Shown: positions 61,336-64,000 of the stretch, in pieces | Layout of the letters: the number at the start of each line of letters is the position of its first letter | Numbering within the stretch: the stretch's first letter is position 1 | Assembly (NCBI GenBank): GCA_947176375.1 | Contig: CAMWQM010000001.1 | Span: forward strand, 62,001 to 126,000 | Source of the DNA: an uncultured Helicobacteraceae bacterium | GTDB lineage: Bacteria > Campylobacterota > Campylobacteria > Campylobacterales > Helicobacteraceae | DNA: 64,000 nt | Direction of reading: 5' to 3' | The notes under the pieces: generated by a model | Databases searched by the model: none | Told to the model about the DNA's origin: nothing | What the model saw: the letters and a program-made list of their open reading frames with translations, nothing else | Made by a program: the position numbers and the translations under genes

Positions 61336-63180
61336 TCAAATATTTTTAATCGTCCTTAAATAGCCATTTTCGCTAAGCATAATATAAAGCTTCCCTAAAA
61401 GTTCTTTTTTATCATCATCATTGATTTTGTCGCTCTCCTCGATTCTCTGCTTTAAGATTCGCTCAATTTCTTTTGTATCATAGTCTAAATCATCTAGCAC
61501 ATCTAAGATATTTTGCGCTTCAAGGAGATTTTCTATCCTGTATTCTAAATCCTCCTCATCATCTAAAACAATGCTAAATTCAGTTGGATGAGTGAAGAGA
61601 TTATGCTTCATTCCAAGCACTTCTTGATATGCGCCCACAAGGAAAAATCCAAGAAAATAATCTTCATTATTCACATCTACATCGTGCAAAAATAATGGCT
61701 TATTTTTATTAAAACTTATCTCTCCATCGCTATCGCAAGTTATATCCCAAAGAGACGCACTTCGTGTCGGACGAGAATTTAGCTTATCAAGTGGCATTAC
61801 AGGGAAGTTTTGTTTCAATCCCCAATAATCTGGCATACTTTGAAAAAAGCTACAATTTAGTAAGTATCGCTCTTGAATCTGCTCTTGAATCCTAATTATT
61901 TCATTATGATTTTTATGCTTTAGAATCTTTATTACTTTTTTTATAATCAAATGTACCAAAATCTCCGTATTGCTTCTATCTTGCAGATCTATATATCCTA
62001 ACTCAAAAAGTGTGAGTAAAGATTCCATATGGTCTAGGCTATCGTGCAAATACTCCATAGCGTGCCTTTCATCAATACTATTATATAAATCTAAAAGCTC
62101 CTCTATTAGCCTAGGATTCTTATCTTTTAGTTTCAAGGCTTTTTCATCATATTCTTGTGAAAAAAGCTCTAGCACAGGTGCGATTAGCACAGCGTGAGAC
62201 GCTGCTATAAATCTCCCACTTTCTATGAAAATGTCTGGCTCTTTTTCTTTCTTGCTTTTTACAATCTCTTTTAGGTTGAAGACCATATCTCCACAAAATT
62301 CATCAAGTGTGTAATTACGATTGTTAAATCCTGCGTGTTGTGTGTATTCTACCGCTAATCCTCCCCCAATATTTACTATGCTTAATTTTGAGCAGCCCAT
62401 TTTGCGAAGTTCTGCGTAAATATTTCCTGCTTCTCTCAAAGCTTTTTTAAGTGGTGAAATATCGCTAATTTGTGAGCCAATATGAAAGTGAATCATTGTA
62501 AATTTTGAGATTAGTTTTGAGCTTTTTAGTAGATTTACCGCCTCTAGTAGTTCTGTTGAGGTAAGCCCAAATTTTGAGTTTATTCCGCCACTTTTTGCCC
62601 AAATCCCACTTCCCATACTATGAAGGCGGATTCTAAGCCCGATATTTGGATATGGGGATTCCATTTCTTTTGCCACTTCTATTATAGTTTTTAGCTCGTT
62701 TAGCCCTTCAATTGTGAGTGTGATATTGTGTCCCATTTTTGAGGCAATAAAGCCTAAATTTATCATTTCTTTGTCTTTAAAGCCATTCACGGTTATGGGA
62801 GATTTTAAATTTGTGTAAGCCATAGCGACTATTAGCTCTGCCTTACTCCCAGCCTCAAGCCCATAGTCTTTGTCTAGTGAAGATTCTACTAATGGAAGTA
62901 TGAAGTTTGGAAATTGATTTACTTTTAGCGGGAAAACTGCCTTAAATGAGCCTTTGTATTTGTATTGCTTAATTGATGAAGCAAATGAATTAAAAAGCTT
63001 ATCAATCTGTTTTTTAATCAAATGTGGGAATCTAATTAGTAATGGTCCTCTATATCCGCTTTCACGCACTTTATTTACAATGTCAATGATCGCAATCTTA
63101 TTATTAGCACCAAGTTTTACCTTTCCATCTTCGATTATGAAATCATCTTTTGCCCAAAAATTAATGCCATAGTCAAACAA
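61336..63180 (-). CDS. speA: Biosynthetic arginine decarboxylase
   Basis: A PLP enzyme converting arginine to agmatine, used for polyamines. In H. pylori it matters for acid response. The PLP lysine is in AVFPLKVNQFPNFI. Other marks are DYGLEAGSKAELIVAMAY, GSGIWAKSGGINSKFGLTS, IHFHIGSQISDISPLKKALR, VNIGGGLAVEYTQHAG and IFIESGRFIAASHAV. CDSDGEI near 460 is the second-substrate cysteine region. At 614 residues it is normal. The start is TTG at 63180, with AAGGA 6 nt upstream. It is divergent from ybeY. Confidence 0.95.
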   Translation of the reverse strand: MFDYGINFWAKDDFIIEDGKVKLGANNKIAIIDIVNKVRESGYRGPLLIRFPHLIKKQIDKLFNSFASSIKQYKYKGSFKAVFPLKVNQFPNFILPLVESSLDKDYGLEAGSKAELIVAMAYTNLKSPITVNGFKDKEMINLGFIASKMGHNITLTIEGLNELKTIIEVAKEMESPYPNIGLRIRLHSMGSGIWAKSGGINSKFGLTSTELLEAVNLLKSSKLISKFTMIHFHIGSQISDISPLKKALREAGNIYAELRKMGCSKLSIVNIGGGLAVEYTQHAGFNNRNYTLDEFCGDMVFNLKEIVKSKKEKEPDIFIESGRFIAASHAVLIAPVLELFSQEYDEKALKLKDKNPRLIEELLDLYNSIDERHAMEYLHDSLDHMESLLTLFELGYIDLQDRSNTEILVHLIIKKVIKILKHKNHNEIIRIQEQIQERYLLNCSFFQSMPDYWGLKQNFPVMPLDKLNSRPTRSASLWDITCDSDGEISFNKNKPLFLHDVDVNNEDYFLGFFLVGAYQEVLGMKHNLFTHPTEFSIVLDDEEDLEYRIENLLEAQNILDVLDDLDYDTKEIERILKQRIEESDKINDDDKKELLGKLYIMLSENGYLRTIKNI

Positions 63181-63260
63181 AATCCATCCTTAAAATAATA
63201 TAAGCTTGTATTATAGCACTATATGATAGAATTTTTAATTTATTATTTTAAGGGCAAATT

Positions 63261-63959
63261 GTGATAATTTATGAGAATAAGACTAATATTAGCATAGAGT
63301 CTAACATTATTAAATTTTTAGGTGAGATTAAAGATCTAGTTTGCAAAAATGAAGTTGAGCTAATAATAGTAAATGATAGCGAGATAAGGGAACTAAATAA
63401 GAAATATCTAGGCAAGGATTATGCTACCGATGTGTTGTCTTTTGGGATAAATTATGATGAGTTTAATTTAGAATCTAGCGCTTTTTTAAATGAGAAAAAA
63501 TCTCTAAATGGTGCAAAAATACCTCCAGATTCTAATCTATTATATTCCAAAACAATAGAATCTAAAAAGCTAGAATCTAAGAAGAATCTAGCAAATAAAA
63601 ATTTGCAAAATAAATTAAGCGATAAGTCTAGTGATAAATCAAATTTTTCTGCCTCCTCACCTGATATTTTTTTAATTTTACCACTAGAATCTTTGCCATC
63701 ATATTTAAAATTTTCATATTTGAAATTCCCACATTTAGAACTAGGAAGCATAGTAATCTCCATTGATAAAGCCATAGAAGTTTGCAAAATCTATAATCAT
63801 AGTTTGAAAGATGAGCTAGCCATTTTATTTACCCACGCTTTGCTGCATTTGCTAGGATTTGATCACGAGATTGATAATGGAGAGCATAGAAGCACAGAAT
63901 CTTTAATCTTGCAAAAATTTGGAATAGATAGTAGCTTAATTACTCGGACATTATCATAG
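63261..63959 (+). CDS. ybeY: Endoribonuclease YbeY with a large insertion
   Basis: A metalloenzyme for 16S rRNA 3'-end maturation and rRNA quality control. The family core is intact: VNDSEIRELNKKYLGKDYAT, DVLSFGINYD, ELGSIVISIDKA-type LGSIVISIDKAIEV, and the zinc triad H192, H196, H202 in HALLHLLGFDHEIDNGEH. The usual size is about 140-160 residues; here it is 232, because residues 65-158 form a Ser/Lys/Asn/Leu-rich insertion between the second and third core strands. The insertion DNA (63455-63735) is crowded with AGAATCTA words. The start is GTG with AAGGG 6 nt upstream. The last 41 nt of the window hold nothing recognisable. Confidence 0.92.
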   Translation: MIIYENKTNISIESNIIKFLGEIKDLVCKNEVELIIVNDSEIRELNKKYLGKDYATDVLSFGINYDEFNLESSAFLNEKKSLNGAKIPPDSNLLYSKTIESKKLESKKNLANKNLQNKLSDKSSDKSNFSASSPDIFLILPLESLPSYLKFSYLKFPHLELGSIVISIDKAIEVCKIYNHSLKDELAILFTHALLHLLGFDHEIDNGEHRSTESLILQKFGIDSSLITRTLS

Positions 63960-64000
63960 TGTAGTCTTGTAGTTTGACTTTAGCCAATCAAATATTTAAA

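Overview
The window is AT-rich chromosomal DNA of a Campylobacterota bacterium, most likely a Helicobacter of the enterohepatic group. This rests on the gene order mreC-mreB-clpX-lpxA-fabZ, the neighbourhood of rlmN, ksgA, rnj and a KpsF-type isomerase (both arrangements known from H. pylori), the ruvC / dnaA-dnaN-gyrB origin region, an outer-membrane protein and an OMP remnant of Helicobacter style, and frequent TTG and GTG starts with clear AAGGA ribosome sites. The species cannot be named from the sequence.

Layout. 1-3 kb: the 5' part of gatB and the ilvB-ilvN operon, all leftward. 3-7.8 kb: a rightward operon dnaX-tsaE-lptB-rpoN-CoA-binding protein with 4-nt overlaps. 8-21.6 kb: a two-partner secretion locus made of a 3949-residue exoprotein (leftward) and its divergent outer-membrane transporter (rightward). 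21.7-25.4 kb: leftward recJ, pyrG and a YdcH-like gene. 25.4-26.5 kb: a gene-poor stretch with a decayed outer-membrane protein gene. 26.5-34.7 kb: leftward cell-shape, protease, lipid A, queuosine, rRNA methylation and histidine genes. 34.8-38.5 kb: rightward ksgA-rnj-kdsD. 38.6-41 kb: lysA-pheA. 41.1-42.7 kb: a pseudopilin and an OMP. 43-46.7 kb: copA and prfB. 46.9-50.1 kb: a large secreted protein that recalls MshQ. 50.2-56.7 kb: an LpxR-like gene, ruvC, a bipartite replication origin around dnaA, then dnaN and gyrB. 57-58.3 kb: a frameshifted L,D-transpeptidase and a PAP2 phosphatase. 58.8-64 kb: speA-cysE and dnaG leftward, ybeY rightward.

The most unusual locus is the two-partner system. 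Behind a normal TPS domain and haemagglutinin-type repeats, the exoprotein carries four tandem paralogous modules, each with HExxH and, 52-53 residues later, a conserved E-x-[E/D]-A motif: the layout of a zinc metallopeptidase array. A short module resembling contact-dependent toxin tips sits between the third and fourth copies, and no immunity gene follows. DNA-level repeats in the linkers point to recombination as the source.

A second window-wide signal is the word AGAATCT/AGATTCT. It is very dense, fills low-complexity insertions in conserved enzymes (DnaX, RecJ, HisF, a nucleoside phosphorylase, YbeY), and forms inverted-pair hairpins between genes. This is how DNA-uptake words behave in Neisseria and Haemophilus, but the link is an inference. 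Other notable points are a probable ATT start codon for ksgA, a 13-bp inverted repeat that places a DnaA box in its loop between dnaA and dnaN, and a 30-residue membrane peptide gene between rlmN and queH. I saw no tRNA, rRNA, CRISPR array or insertion sequence.
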